Translations under genes and position numbers: made by a program | Shown: positions 45,152 through 54,639 of the stretch, piece by piece | How positions within the stretch are numbered: the first letter of the stretch is position 1 | How the letters are laid out: each line of letters begins with the position of its first letter | The notes under the pieces: model-generated | What the model was told of the DNA's origin: nothing | What the model saw: only the letters and a program-made list of their open reading frames with translations | Databases searched by the model: none | NCBI GenBank assembly: GCA_964578885.1 | Contig: CAZOEO010000008.1 | Coordinates: 68,311-132,310, forward strand | DNA from: CAZRHR01 sp964578885 | GTDB lineage: Bacteria > Bacteroidota > Bacteroidia > CAIKAF01 | Length of the DNA: 64,000 bases | Reading direction: 5' to 3'

Positions 45152-47773
45152 ATGCAGCCCAATGCATTCACCCATCTCGCACAAGAAGCCATTCAGGAAG
45201 CCGCTCAAGAAGTGGTTCAGCGCGGCCAACAAGTGATTTCTCCGGCACATCTGCTCTTTGGTATGATGAAAGCCGACAAGGAAGTCATACCATACTTTTT
45301 CCAAAAAGCAGGTTTTTCCGCCGCTCAAGCAGAAACCTGGCTCGACAAGCATTTACAAACATTCGCCAAAGTATCTGGCGGTCAACCTTATCCTTCTCAG
45401 GAAACTTCCGGCATTTTTCAAGAAGCGCAAAAACTCATGAAGGCCTGGCAAGACGATTTTGTGGCCCTTGAACATTTGCTCGCCGCTTTATCTGAATCAA
45501 ATGATCCTACCGGCAAGTGGTTACGGGAAAAAGGACTTTCGGCCAATAAGGTAAAAGAATGGGCCCTGGCCCTCAGAGGTGGTCGTAAAGTTGACGACCA
45601 AGGGGCCGAAAGCACCTATAACGCATTGGCCAAATACGCCAAAAACCTCAACGAGCTGGCTCAATCCGGAAAATTAGACCCCGTTATCGGAAGAGATGAA
45701 GAAATCCGGCGTGTATTGCATATCCTTAGCCGCAGAACCAAGAACAATCCAATGCTTATTGGTGAGCCCGGCGTGGGAAAAACAGCCATTGCGGAGGGAC
45801 TTGCCCACCGGATTATAAAAGGCGATATCCCCGAAAATCTGCGTTCCAAAACCATTTTTTCTCTGGATATGGGTCTGCTTATTGCCGGCGCCAAGTATAA
45901 AGGGGAATTCGAAGAAAGACTCAAGTCCGTGATCCGGGAAGTGCAAGATGCCAACGGAGAAATTATTTTGTTTATCGACGAAATTCATACCCTGGTCGGA
46001 GCCGGTGGCGGTCAGGGAGCCATGGATGCCGCCAATATCCTGAAGCCAGCCCTGGCCCGTGGAGAACTTCGCGCCATTGGTGCGACTACTTTGGCCGAAT
46101 ATCAAAAGTATTTCGAGGCAGATAAAGCCCTGGAACGCCGGTTCCAAAAAGTAATGGTAGAAGAGCCGGATACGGAAGACGCCATTTCCATCCTGCGAGG
46201 TATCAAAGAAAAATATGAAACCCATCACAAGGTTCGGATTAAAGACGATGCCATTATTGCTGCCGTAGAATTGTCTCAGCGATATATCACGGATCGCTTT
46301 TTACCGGATAAAGCCATTGACCTGGTGGACGAAGCCGCCGCGAGACTCCGTATGGAAATCAATTCCAAACCCGAGGAAATGGAAGTAATTGAGCGCAGAA
46401 TTATGCAGCTCGAAATTGAAAAAGAAGCCATTAAACGGGAAAATGACATCCAGAAGCTGGAAAAAATTCAGGAAGAGTTAAGTGGGCTTCAAGAGGAATT
46501 TGGCAAGCTAAAAGCCCGTTGGCAACAGGAAAAGGATAGGGTAGAAGCCATTCAAAAAATCAAGGCCGACATGGAATCTCTGAAATTTGAGGCGGAGCAA
46601 GCCGAAAGGGCCGGAGATTATGGAAAAGTGGCGGAAATCCGGTACGGCCGGATGGCGGAAAAGGAAAAAGCCCTGGAACTGGCTCAGAATGAATTGGCAC
46701 AAACCCAACATGGTTCCTCCATGATCAAAGAAGAGGTAGATGCCGAAGACATCGCTGAAACCGTAGCACGCTGGACAGGTATTCCAGTAGCGCGCATGCT
46801 TCAAAGTGAACGGGAAAAACTGCTTCACATGGAAGAAGAACTTCATAAGCGTGTGGTCGGGCAAGAGGAAGCCATTACCGCCATTTCCGATGCCGTAAGA
46901 AGAAACAGAGCCGGATTGCAGGATCCCAAAAGACCCATTGGTTCTTTCATCTTTTTAGGTTCCACCGGGGTTGGAAAAACGGAATTGGCCAAAGCGCTGG
47001 CAGATTACCTGTTCAATAACGAACAAGCCATTACCCGCATAGACATGAGCGAATATCAAGAGAAGCACGCTGTGTCCAGACTAGTGGGCGCGCCTCCCGG
47101 ATATGTGGGTTACGATGAAGGCGGACAACTTACCGAAGCCGTAAGAAGGAAACCTTATTCCGTGATTCTTTTCGACGAAATGGAAAAAGCACACCCGGAT
47201 GTGTTCAATATCTTGCTACAGGTGCTGGACGATGGACGACTTACCGACAACAAAGGACGTGTGGCCAATTTTAAAAACACCATCATTATCCTTACGTCTA
47301 ACCTTGGTGCGCACCTTATTCAGGAACGATTGGCCGATATGCTTCCGGTAAACCGGGAAGACATCCTGCGAAACACCAAGCTGGAAGTGTTCGATTTGCT
47401 CAAGAAAACCATTCGTCCGGAATTCCTGAACCGAATCGATGAAATGGTGATGTTTGAACCTTTGGAACGCCACCATATTCACAACATTGTAGAGCTACAG
47501 TTGAAACAACTGATAGATACCCTCAAATCGCAACAAGGCATCAACTTGTCTTTTAGTGCGGAGGCCATTGATTGGTTGGCGCAACTTGGCTTCGATCCTC
47601 AGTTCGGTGCACGACCTCTGAAAAGAGTCATTCAGCGGAAAGTGATGAACGAATTGGCTAAACTTATCCTGTCACAGCAAAACCAAAATATCTCGGAAGT
47701 GAAAGTGGATATGTTTGAAAATCAATTGGTTTTTATTCCAGTGCAACCCGACTCTGCTGTTAAGGAAGGTTAA
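45152..47773 (+). CDS. clpB: ATP-dependent disaggregase ClpB
   Basis: 873 residues from the ATG at 45152, which matches the family N-terminus (AFTHLAQEAIQEAAQ); the longer frame from 45098 runs through the promoter. Clp_N repeats, then NBD1 with Walker A GEPGVGKTAIAEG and DEIHTLVGAGGG, a middle coiled coil (about residues 400-525, rich in Glu/Lys) that marks ClpB rather than ClpA/C, then NBD2 with GSTGVGKTELAK and LFDEMEKAHPDV. It rescues aggregated proteins together with DnaK. Confidence 0.97.
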   Translation: MQPNAFTHLAQEAIQEAAQEVVQRGQQVISPAHLLFGMMKADKEVIPYFFQKAGFSAAQAETWLDKHLQTFAKVSGGQPYPSQETSGIFQEAQKLMKAWQDDFVALEHLLAALSESNDPTGKWLREKGLSANKVKEWALALRGGRKVDDQGAESTYNALAKYAKNLNELAQSGKLDPVIGRDEEIRRVLHILSRRTKNNPMLIGEPGVGKTAIAEGLAHRIIKGDIPENLRSKTIFSLDMGLLIAGAKYKGEFEERLKSVIREVQDANGEIILFIDEIHTLVGAGGGQGAMDAANILKPALARGELRAIGATTLAEYQKYFEADKALERRFQKVMVEEPDTEDAISILRGIKEKYETHHKVRIKDDAIIAAVELSQRYITDRFLPDKAIDLVDEAAARLRMEINSKPEEMEVIERRIMQLEIEKEAIKRENDIQKLEKIQEELSGLQEEFGKLKARWQQEKDRVEAIQKIKADMESLKFEAEQAERAGDYGKVAEIRYGRMAEKEKALELAQNELAQTQHGSSMIKEEVDAEDIAETVARWTGIPVARMLQSEREKLLHMEEELHKRVVGQEEAITAISDAVRRNRAGLQDPKRPIGSFIFLGSTGVGKTELAKALADYLFNNEQAITRIDMSEYQEKHAVSRLVGAPPGYVGYDEGGQLTEAVRRKPYSVILFDEMEKAHPDVFNILLQVLDDGRLTDNKGRVANFKNTIIILTSNLGAHLIQERLADMLPVNREDILRNTKLEVFDLLKKTIRPEFLNRIDEMVMFEPLERHHIHNIVELQLKQLIDTLKSQQGINLSFSAEAIDWLAQLGFDPQFGARPLKRVIQRKVMNELAKLILSQQNQNISEVKVDMFENQLVFIPVQPDSAVKEG

Positions 47774-47854
47774 ATTTTGTTTTAATAAAAACCAGTGATA
47801 ACGATTGCCTGTTTTGTAAGTGTTTTTCAGGCAGTTTTCATAGTAGGTTGGTTA

Positions 47855-47888
47855 CTTCGCTGGGCTTTGGTCCGGCGAAGTTTTTTTA
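47855..47888 (+). terminator. Intrinsic terminator of clpB
   Basis: CTTCGCTGG pairs with CCGGCGAAG (one G-T pair) over an 8-nt loop, followed by seven T residues. The T-run overlaps the stop codon of the convergent gene. A weaker TGCCTG/CAGGCA hairpin lies just upstream. Confidence 0.82.
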
Positions 47889-48869
47889 TTTCTGTTCGGT
47901 AGTTCCCGGTATTTTCAAGCTTTCCAGGATTTGCTTTTCTACCGGTGCATAAAACGATTCCACGCCTTCAGGATATTCAAAAAGAATGGTGTAAAGTACC
48001 CTTTGATTATCTTGAACCTGAATCATTTGTCTTCTTTTTTGCACCCAACGATACAACACATCCAATTCATTGACCTGATAACGTAAGTCCATCAGCGCCA
48101 AGCTCCCTGTTCCCCATTTCTCTTTTTCAGTTTTTACTTTCAAATCTTTACGATCTCCGGGGAACTTTTTCAAATAATCGCGGTAAGTTTCCACTCCCTG
48201 AAATACGGGTAAACTGTCTTTGGCGGGTACGGCAAAAACGGATAAAAATGCACGTCCATCGGTTACTTTTAAAAGCATAGAATCACCTTCTTCTACCCTT
48301 TGACCTGCCCAGTGGTTCGGATGTAAAAATTGAATGCCTTGCTGGTTCAAACTTTTATATTGAAATGCACGATATTTCAAGCTGCTAATCATTCGTTCTT
48401 GCAAGGGCGCGTAGGATTTTACATTTCCCTCACCAATTTCAAAGTAAAAAAGCAACGAATTGTATTGGTGATTCAGGTGAAACTTTGCCAAATACATGGT
48501 CGATAAATACAATTTGCCCTGGCTCATAAAGCTAAGCACGCATTTTTCCGCAGGAATGGTGCCCATGGTTCCGCTTCCTACCTCGGAAACTTGCAGGTTT
48601 TGAATATTTGGATCAGCATAAAATTTTAAAGCCATATACCGGAGAGAATCGGCATTAAATCGTTTGTTGGCCTTAAATGCAATGATGTTGAATTCGGTAG
48701 TGCCATCGGTAACCAACCAGGCATTTTTTGATTCTTGCTGAAATTTCCACTCTGCAGGATATTCTAAATCAACAGGAAAAGCCGGAAAAGAATACACCGG
48801 ATTTTGCGTGAAAGCGTCTTGCAGGGGCAATAACATGCCAAGGGATAATGTGAAGATCCAATTTTTCAT
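47886..48869 (-). CDS. Hypothetical secreted protein
   Basis: 327 residues with a signal peptide (WIFTLSLGMLLPLQDAFTQ). Two similar halves each look like a PsbP/DUF1795-type alpha-beta unit: VDLEYPAEWKFQQES ... LSTMYLAKF and IQFLHPNHWAGQRVEEG ... YTILFEYPEG. No catalytic motif seen and function unknown. It probably acts in the periplasm. The stop lies within the clpB terminator. Confidence 0.6.
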   Translation of the reverse strand: MKNWIFTLSLGMLLPLQDAFTQNPVYSFPAFPVDLEYPAEWKFQQESKNAWLVTDGTTEFNIIAFKANKRFNADSLRYMALKFYADPNIQNLQVSEVGSGTMGTIPAEKCVLSFMSQGKLYLSTMYLAKFHLNHQYNSLLFYFEIGEGNVKSYAPLQERMISSLKYRAFQYKSLNQQGIQFLHPNHWAGQRVEEGDSMLLKVTDGRAFLSVFAVPAKDSLPVFQGVETYRDYLKKFPGDRKDLKVKTEKEKWGTGSLALMDLRYQVNELDVLYRWVQKRRQMIQVQDNQRVLYTILFEYPEGVESFYAPVEKQILESLKIPGTTEQK

Positions 48870-48921
48870 AGGTTCAATGATACAAATTCGAGACCAAACC
48901 CAAAACGTTTTAAACGTGGAT

Positions 48922-49605
48922 TTATGGTTCCGGCCATTTTTTTTCTAAAGAACGTAAGGTTCGATAGGGGTCTTCTTCGGCCCATTCGCCCTCGTTTTCT
49001 TCATTTTCATCTGTATCTGCATCTCCTTCATTTTCAGAAGATGGTGTTTCGCTTTTTACTTCATTTTTGTACCACCAAAGGGCAAATAAACCTGCCAGTG
49101 CTCCGAATAAATGGGCTTCCCAGGATACGCCCTCGGTCAGGGGAAAAATGCCCCAAACCGCTGATCCATAAAGGAAAATGACTAAGAAACTCATGGCCAA
49201 ATCGCGCAATCGACGCGTGTACAATCCCGCTGCCGCCAGGAAAAATGTATATCCGTACACGATGCCAGAAGCACCAATATGGTAGGACGAACGGGCAAAA
49301 AGCCATGTATATCCGTATCCAAGTAGCCAAACCCATAAAGTGGTTCTGAAAAAAAGCCGTGGATATTTCCAGTAAAAAAACAAAGACAAAACCGCTAATG
49401 CGGTGGTGTTTCCCAGCCAATGATGGATATCTCCATGTAAAAAAGGAGCGGTAAATATGCCCAATAACCCGGAAATGGTTCGTGGATATAATCCGCCCTG
49501 GCTCACTTCCCATACACCTGCCGATTGCAGAAGCCATGATATGCCCAAAATACCGGGCCAAATCGAAGCGTAAATGAGCCCTACACTAATTTTGCTATCT
49601 TTCAT
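48922..49605 (-). CDS. Rhomboid family intramembrane serine protease
   Basis: 227 residues, the third rhomboid in the window and distinct from the pair at the left end. Active-site Ser in SYHIGASGIVYGYTFF and His in VSWEAHLFGALAG, so the dyad is intact. HGDIHHWLGN is the helix-2 motif. After the helices comes a very acidic tail (SENEGDADTDENEENEGEW) that would lie in the cytoplasm. The start is 25 nt from the divergent ABA4-like gene. Confidence 0.9.
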   Translation of the reverse strand: MKDSKISVGLIYASIWPGILGISWLLQSAGVWEVSQGGLYPRTISGLLGIFTAPFLHGDIHHWLGNTTALAVLSLFFYWKYPRLFFRTTLWVWLLGYGYTWLFARSSYHIGASGIVYGYTFFLAAAGLYTRRLRDLAMSFLVIFLYGSAVWGIFPLTEGVSWEAHLFGALAGLFALWWYKNEVKSETPSSENEGDADTDENEENEGEWAEEDPYRTLRSLEKKWPEP

Positions 49606-49613
49606 ACCTTACC

Positions 49614-49621
49614 GAAAGCTA
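49614..49621 (-). promoter_or_regulatory. Candidate -7 box of the third rhomboid gene
   Basis: Minus-strand TAGCTTTC followed by GG, ending 8 nt before the ATG at 49605. On the other strand TAATTTTG (49587-49594) is an exact -7 box for the divergent ABA4-like gene. Confidence 0.35.
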
Positions 49622-49630
49622 CATAATTTT

Positions 49631-50059
49631 ATGCTTCCAGAATTTTTATTTCAACTTTATAACATAGCGATTTTACCGGCCTGGTTGGTGCTAATGATTT
49701 GGCCGGACAAACCATGGTTGAAGGTCATGATCCAGGGCGTAATGGTGTTTTTGGCCCTGTCGTACCTGACTTTTTTGGTCACTTCTTTCGTTACGGCCCA
49801 TCAACCTCCCGACTTTTCTTCGTTATCCGGTTTAATTCTGGCATTAAGCGGCCCATGGGGCATGTTAACAGGATGGCTTCATTATTTGTGTTTCGATCTT
49901 TGGGTCGGCTTTTACCTCAGTGGTCAGGCCCGACAACATGGTTTTCCAAATGCTCTGCGCATCCTCGTTTTGTTTTTTGTGCTGATGACGGGGCCTTTTG
50001 GATGGTTGATTTTTCATATCATCCAAAGCCTTAGACCCCCGGTTTCTCGGCAGAATTAA
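49631..50059 (+). CDS. ABA4-like membrane protein (DUF4281)
   Basis: 142 residues from the ATG at 49631; the frame upstream to 49574 overlaps the divergent rhomboid gene. Four transmembrane helices and the family pattern FQLYNIAILPAWLVLMIWP, GWLHYLCFDLWVGFYLSGQA and GPFGWLIFHII. Named after the plant neoxanthin-related ABA4 protein. The bacterial function is not established; a carotenoid link would be speculation. Confidence 0.8.
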   Translation: MLPEFLFQLYNIAILPAWLVLMIWPDKPWLKVMIQGVMVFLALSYLTFLVTSFVTAHQPPDFSSLSGLILALSGPWGMLTGWLHYLCFDLWVGFYLSGQARQHGFPNALRILVLFFVLMTGPFGWLIFHIIQSLRPPVSRQN

Positions 50060-50070
50060 CCAAATACCTT

Positions 50071-50078
50071 TACCTTCG
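50071..50078 (+). promoter_or_regulatory. Candidate -7 box of the FAD-dependent dehydrogenase gene
   Basis: TACCTTCG ends 4 nt before the GTG at 50083; an overlapping TACCTTTA lies at 50065-50072. No -33 seen. Weak on its own, but fits the pattern of boxes set tight against starts. Confidence 0.28.
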
Positions 50079-50082
50079 CAGG

Positions 50083-51645
50083 GTGAACGGTATCATCGAT
50101 ATTAAAGTACAACCGGAAGCGGCCTTCGACCTTTCAGCACTGAAGCCCTTGGTCGAAACAGCTGTTGGGCAAAGAATTACAGACTTGCGCATCGAGAAAA
50201 GATCCCTCGATGCCCGGCATGGAAAAGTCAGCTATCAATTACGTATTCAATATGCCCTGGCAGGTGCATTATCTGAAAATGAAACTTCAGAACCTGTTTA
50301 CAAGCAAGTGGATCAGGCCCGGGAAATCTGGATCATTGGCGCAGGTCCCGCCGGGTATTTCTGTGCATTAGAACTGATTGCCCAAGGTTTTAAGCCTGTG
50401 ATTGTGGAACGTGGAAAACCAGTGCGCGAAAGACGACGCGACCTGGCCAACCTTACCAAACAAGGCATTGTTCATCCTCATTCCAACTATTGCTTTGGTG
50501 AAGGAGGTGCGGGCACCTACAGCGATGGTAAATTGTATTCCAGGTCAGACAAACGTGGTGATCTGATTCGTGTCTACCGGGATTTTGTGTTTTTTGGCGC
50601 AGATCCGGATATTTTAGTCAATGCCAGACCGCATATCGGTACCAACAAATTGCCGGATGTGATATCCAAAATGCGGGCATTTATAGAATCTGCAGGAGGA
50701 AAAGTTCTTTTTGATACCCATTTAACGGACCTTGAAGTAAGTGGTGGAAAGATTAAAAAAATTCAGGTCAACGGCCATGAATGGCATAAAGTATCTGCTG
50801 TTATTTTGGCCACAGGGCATTCTGCAAGAGATGTGTACACCCTTTTACATGAACGAAAGGTTTTATTGGAAGCCAAGCCTTTCGCCCTGGGTGTTCGGGT
50901 GGAACATCCGCAGTCGTTGATCGATGAAATTCAATATCGTCGTAAAGATCGGGGGCCGTATTTGCCGCCGGCTTCCTACAGTTTAGTGACCCAGGTGGAT
51001 GGACGCGGCGTGTATTCCTTTTGCATGTGTCCAGGTGGCATTATTGCCCCATGCGCTACTGCTCCCGGCGAACTGGTAACCAATGGCTGGAGTCCGAGCA
51101 AGCGCAACAATCCATGGGCCAATTCCGGTATGGTGGTGGCTTTGGAATTGTCCGATTTTCTTAAAAAAGGCAGCACGCCGGATCCACTCATGGGTTTGCG
51201 CTTTCAAGCCTCGATTGAACAAAAAGTGTTTGGTTTGGTACAACATGGCCAACAAGCCCCTGCGCTTCGACTCACCGATTTTGTGAAGCGACGGATTTCC
51301 AGCTCCCTGCCAGATTGTTCATATCACCCGGGAATCGTGTCTGCACCCATTTGGGAAGCCTTACCCGGTTTTGTTTTTCAGCGTTTACAAGCTGGTTTAA
51401 TGCAATTTGGAAAGCAAATGCCGGGTTATCTCACCGAAAATGCCGTAGCCGTAGCCACAGAAAGTAGAACCTCGAGTCCCGTTCGTATTCCAAGAAGTCC
51501 CGTCACCCTTGCACATCCGGAATTGGAAAACTTTTTCCCCTGTGGCGAAGGGGCCGGTTATGCCGGAGGCATTGCTTCTGCGGCCATCGATGGAATCAAA
51601 TGCGCACGTGCCGCTGCGGCTCAATTTAGCCAAAACTGTCTTTAG
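50083..51645 (+). CDS. FAD-dependent dehydrogenase (COG2509-type)
   Basis: 520 residues starting at GTG. A small N-terminal domain (about residues 1-80) precedes the FAD-binding IWIIGAGPAGYFCALELIAQ. Then FGEGGAGTYSDGKLYSR, VILATGHSARDVY and the C-terminal FFPCGEGAGYAGGIASAAID are typical of this uncharacterised oxidoreductase family. Substrate not known. Its stop overlaps the convergent glycosyltransferase stop by 4 nt. Confidence 0.85.
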   Translation: MNGIIDIKVQPEAAFDLSALKPLVETAVGQRITDLRIEKRSLDARHGKVSYQLRIQYALAGALSENETSEPVYKQVDQAREIWIIGAGPAGYFCALELIAQGFKPVIVERGKPVRERRRDLANLTKQGIVHPHSNYCFGEGGAGTYSDGKLYSRSDKRGDLIRVYRDFVFFGADPDILVNARPHIGTNKLPDVISKMRAFIESAGGKVLFDTHLTDLEVSGGKIKKIQVNGHEWHKVSAVILATGHSARDVYTLLHERKVLLEAKPFALGVRVEHPQSLIDEIQYRRKDRGPYLPPASYSLVTQVDGRGVYSFCMCPGGIIAPCATAPGELVTNGWSPSKRNNPWANSGMVVALELSDFLKKGSTPDPLMGLRFQASIEQKVFGLVQHGQQAPALRLTDFVKRRISSSLPDCSYHPGIVSAPIWEALPGFVFQRLQAGLMQFGKQMPGYLTENAVAVATESRTSSPVRIPRSPVTLAHPELENFFPCGEGAGYAGGIASAAIDGIKCARAAAAQFSQNCL

Positions 51646-52760
51646 GTATGACTGTAGATAAATTGTATTAAATTCTTGATATTGTTTTGATTAAAATAGG
51701 GAAGGAGTGCTTTTTCTGCCTTGAGCTTGTCTTTCCTTTTTTCCCATAGTTTTTGCTGAAGGCATGCTTTCCATTCCATTGGGGAATGAACCAGAAAGAC
51801 GCAGTCCTCCAATCCTGTTCCTGTCATCATATCCCTGTTGGCCACCACCACTTTTTGGTGCATTAGGCTATGAATCAATTTTAATTTTACCCCGCTCGAT
51901 TGCATAGCGGGCAAAACCACCACAGACGCTTCGCGAATCCATTTTTCCATTTCTTCAAAGGAAAGATTGGACTTAAGTTGAACGTGAGGATAGGTTGCGG
52001 CCATTTCCATTAAAGCAGACGAAGGATTCGCACCCGCGATCACAAGGGGCATTGAAAGCGATGGAAACACTTCCTGAAGTAAAAATACCGCGGCAGCATG
52101 GTTCTCCGGAATGGCTAAGTTTCCATGAAATAAAGCATATGAAGGTTCAGATGGAGAGGAACTTATGGGTTGGTCTATGCTGTGAAACGGAGGACACCAG
52201 GTGAAGGGAACGTGAGGATGATGCTCAGAAAACCAGGCGGCATCCGTAGTAGAAATGGGGATGATTCCCGACACAGGAAGTGCCTTTTTTTCAAAAATAG
52301 CGAGTCGTCTGGCTTCTTCCCGATAGTAAATGGCTTTCCATCCTCCATATTGGGAAAGGCCCCGGTAATATTGATGCTCTAAGTTATGGGCACGCAGAAA
52401 AACCGGAATTCCGGCTTCGCGGAACAAATGTGCCAATCCAAGGGTGTGCACGCCTTCACAAAGGACTGGCGCTTTTTCTTCAAGAATGCGTTGAACCAGT
52501 GTGGGATGATTCCTGCTCTGAATAATCATGGGTTCCCCGGAAAACAAAGCCTTCACCATGCTTCCTCTTGGATAATAACTTACTTTTTCACAAAACTCCT
52601 GCAATTCAGGCGCTGGAGAAGAGCGATAGGTGAAACAATGAAGATGAACCCTGAGTCCTTCTTTGTGCAGCCATCTGAGCTTATGAAACACGTCGATAAT
52701 TCCACCATAATTGGGCGGATAGGGCACATCAAAGGAAATAAGATGCAGGTCCGTGCTCAT
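51642..52760 (-). CDS. Glycosyltransferase, GT-B type
   Basis: 372 residues from the ATG at 52760, 2 nt after the previous gene; the longer frame from 52814 would overlap that gene. N-terminus LHLISFDVPYPPNYGGIIDV, middle PVFLRAHNLEHQYYR, and a C-terminal domain with LVIAGANPSSALMEMA and VVLPAMQSSGVKLKLIHSL. Family-4-like nucleotide-sugar binding region. Works with the adjacent second glycosyltransferase, probably on a surface glycan; acceptor unknown. Confidence 0.8.
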   Translation of the reverse strand: MSTDLHLISFDVPYPPNYGGIIDVFHKLRWLHKEGLRVHLHCFTYRSSPAPELQEFCEKVSYYPRGSMVKALFSGEPMIIQSRNHPTLVQRILEEKAPVLCEGVHTLGLAHLFREAGIPVFLRAHNLEHQYYRGLSQYGGWKAIYYREEARRLAIFEKKALPVSGIIPISTTDAAWFSEHHPHVPFTWCPPFHSIDQPISSSPSEPSYALFHGNLAIPENHAAAVFLLQEVFPSLSMPLVIAGANPSSALMEMAATYPHVQLKSNLSFEEMEKWIREASVVVLPAMQSSGVKLKLIHSLMHQKVVVANRDMMTGTGLEDCVFLVHSPMEWKACLQQKLWEKRKDKLKAEKALLPYFNQNNIKNLIQFIYSHT

Positions 52761-52762
52761 GG

Positions 52763-53884
52763 CTACAAGAATGGAGAGAAAAGGGTGGATATTTTCTTTT
52801 TTTCCTCGTCCCAATGAAGCGTTTTAGCTGCTTCCAGGCTGTTTTGATGCATTTTTTGCCAAAGTTCCGGGGAGTCGGCCAGTTGTTGAATGGCGGCGGC
52901 AATGGCCTCCGGACTAACTTCTTTCAGTAAAATTCCATTGCTGTATTTTTCTATAATATTTCTAATTTCTATTAGATTAGAAGCAATTACCGGAAGTCCT
53001 GCTTGAATATAATCGAATAATTTATTGGGCAGACTTAAGGTATAATTCACGGAAAGTGGTTTGTCTAAGGACATGCCCACTTGCGCCTGTTGGGTCAGGG
53101 CCATCAATTCGCCATAAGGCATGCGGGGTAAAAAAGTGATTTTACCGGACAGCCTGAGTTGCTCACTCATGTTTTTCAGCAACGGAAGCACATCTCCCCC
53201 TCCGGCAATGGTAAGATGGATGACATCGGGGACTAAACTCATGGCTTGAATCAATTCCTCCGCACCTCTCTGCACGTTGATGCCACTACCTTGTAGAATG
53301 AGATTGAATTTTCCTTCCGGTAAACGCAAAGGGGAAGAGGACGCAGGGATCTGCAACTTAGATAAAGGCAACGGCACATTTCGAATCACTTCGAACGAAT
53401 ATCCGTAGGTTTCCTGCAATAAGTCCGCAATGGATTGATTAACAGTAATTCTTATTTTCGTGGAAGGCAGACATACGGCTTCCATTTTTTTCCAGAATGC
53501 TTTTTTAAAGTTGGCGCCTTCCAGCTCCGGTGCTCCGGTAAAAAATTCATGGCTATCGTACACCACGGGTTTGTTTCGAAGGAATCCGGCCGCCACCGCC
53601 GCAGGTAAACTGTCCAAATCATTGGCATAAAAAACCTGGCTATCGGTGCGTAGAAAAGCATGCAACAGCCGGACATTGAATTCTGCGAATTTTTGGAAGT
53701 TCCGGTTGAATGTCACCGGCATGCGTATTTGTTCCCAGGGATGCGGAATCAAGGCGTGGGCATTGGGAAGGTTTCTCCCAATCACCAGCACTTCTGCACC
53801 AAGCTCCTGGAGCGCGGCACACATTCTGGCTACCCTTTGGTCTGTCGCCAGATCATTGATCACACCCATGGCGATACGTGTCAT
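52763..53884 (-). CDS. Glycosyltransferase family 4
   Basis: 373 residues. GT-B fold: N-terminus IAMGVINDLATDQRVARM, acceptor-domain VVYDSHEFFTGAPEL, nucleotide-sugar domain NLILQGSGINVQRGAEELI, LTIAGGGDVL and LPNKLFDYIQAGLPVIAS. First of a two-gene glycosyltransferase unit divergent from msrA. Confidence 0.85.
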   Translation of the reverse strand: MTRIAMGVINDLATDQRVARMCAALQELGAEVLVIGRNLPNAHALIPHPWEQIRMPVTFNRNFQKFAEFNVRLLHAFLRTDSQVFYANDLDSLPAAVAAGFLRNKPVVYDSHEFFTGAPELEGANFKKAFWKKMEAVCLPSTKIRITVNQSIADLLQETYGYSFEVIRNVPLPLSKLQIPASSSPLRLPEGKFNLILQGSGINVQRGAEELIQAMSLVPDVIHLTIAGGGDVLPLLKNMSEQLRLSGKITFLPRMPYGELMALTQQAQVGMSLDKPLSVNYTLSLPNKLFDYIQAGLPVIASNLIEIRNIIEKYSNGILLKEVSPEAIAAAIQQLADSPELWQKMHQNSLEAAKTLHWDEEKKKISTLFSPFL

Positions 53885-53888
53885 GGGA

Positions 53889-53921
53889 TAAAGGTAATTT
53901 CTTCCGCGCTACCATGAACAA
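53889..53921 (-). promoter_or_regulatory. Candidate promoter of the glycosyltransferase pair
   Basis: Minus strand: TTG (53919-53921), 22 nt, TACCTTTA (53889-53896). The box ends 4 nt before the ATG at 53884. Same box and spacing as the candidate upstream of the LOG-family gene. Confidence 0.4.
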
Positions 53922-53947
53922 TTTTCGGTCAGGAAGATTATGTTGAT

Positions 53948-54601
53948 ATGGTGAAAGCAATTCCATTTCTGTTATTTTGGGCCGGCATGGTGTCCGGGGT
54001 TTCATCTTGCCATTTTAACTATAACCAAACGCAAACACAATCTATGATACCACAACAGGATTCATCCGTTTTAGACACCATTACGCTGGGAAATGGCTGT
54101 TTTTGGTGCACAGAAGCCATCTTTCAGCAAACCCGCGGTGTCGTTTCCGTGATGCCGGGATATTCGGGTGGAACCATCCGGAATCCATCGTATCGGGAAG
54201 TGTGTACCGGAAGAACCGGTCATGCAGAAGTGGTGCAAGTGGTGTTCGATACCCAGAAGGTTTCGCTGGCTGTGATTTTGGAGATTTTCTTTAAAACACA
54301 TGATCCGACCACTTTAAATCGTCAGGGAGCCGATGTAGGTACGCAGTATCGTTCAGCTATTTTCTATCACCATCCTGCGCAGCAAGCGCTGGCTGCCTCC
54401 ATTTTAAAAGATTTGGATGCCGCCGGAATTTGGCCCAATCCCATCGTAACCGAGATTACGCCTTTTTCGCAGTTTTATCCTGCTGAGCCAGAGCATTTGG
54501 CCTATTACGAGCGAAATCCCGATCAGGCGTATTGTCGCGCTGTGATTCTGCCCAAATTGGAAAAGTTTAAAAAAGTCTTCGCGGAATATCTCGTGCCCTG
54601 A
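53948..54601 (+). CDS. msrA: Peptide-methionine (S)-S-oxide reductase, lipoprotein form
   Basis: 217 residues. The N-terminus is a lipoprotein signal (FLLFWAGMVSGVSSC), so the enzyme is probably periplasmic and membrane-anchored. The catalytic domain has GNGCFWCTEAIFQQT with the active Cys, GYSGGTIRNPSYREV, TGHAEVVQV, DVGTQYRSAIFY and a second Cys in DQAYCRAVI. It repairs oxidised methionine. No msrB is adjacent. Confidence 0.94.
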   Translation: MVKAIPFLLFWAGMVSGVSSCHFNYNQTQTQSMIPQQDSSVLDTITLGNGCFWCTEAIFQQTRGVVSVMPGYSGGTIRNPSYREVCTGRTGHAEVVQVVFDTQKVSLAVILEIFFKTHDPTTLNRQGADVGTQYRSAIFYHHPAQQALAASILKDLDAAGIWPNPIVTEITPFSQFYPAEPEHLAYYERNPDQAYCRAVILPKLEKFKKVFAEYLVP

Positions 54602-54627
54602 CCGAATGGTTTGCCTTTGATTTTTTG

Positions 54628-54635
54628 TAATTTCG
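54628..54635 (+). promoter_or_regulatory. Candidate -7 box of the DASS transporter gene
   Basis: TAATTTCG ends 4 nt before the GTG at 54640. No well-spaced -33. Weak individually. Confidence 0.28.
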
Positions 54636-54639
54636 GCGG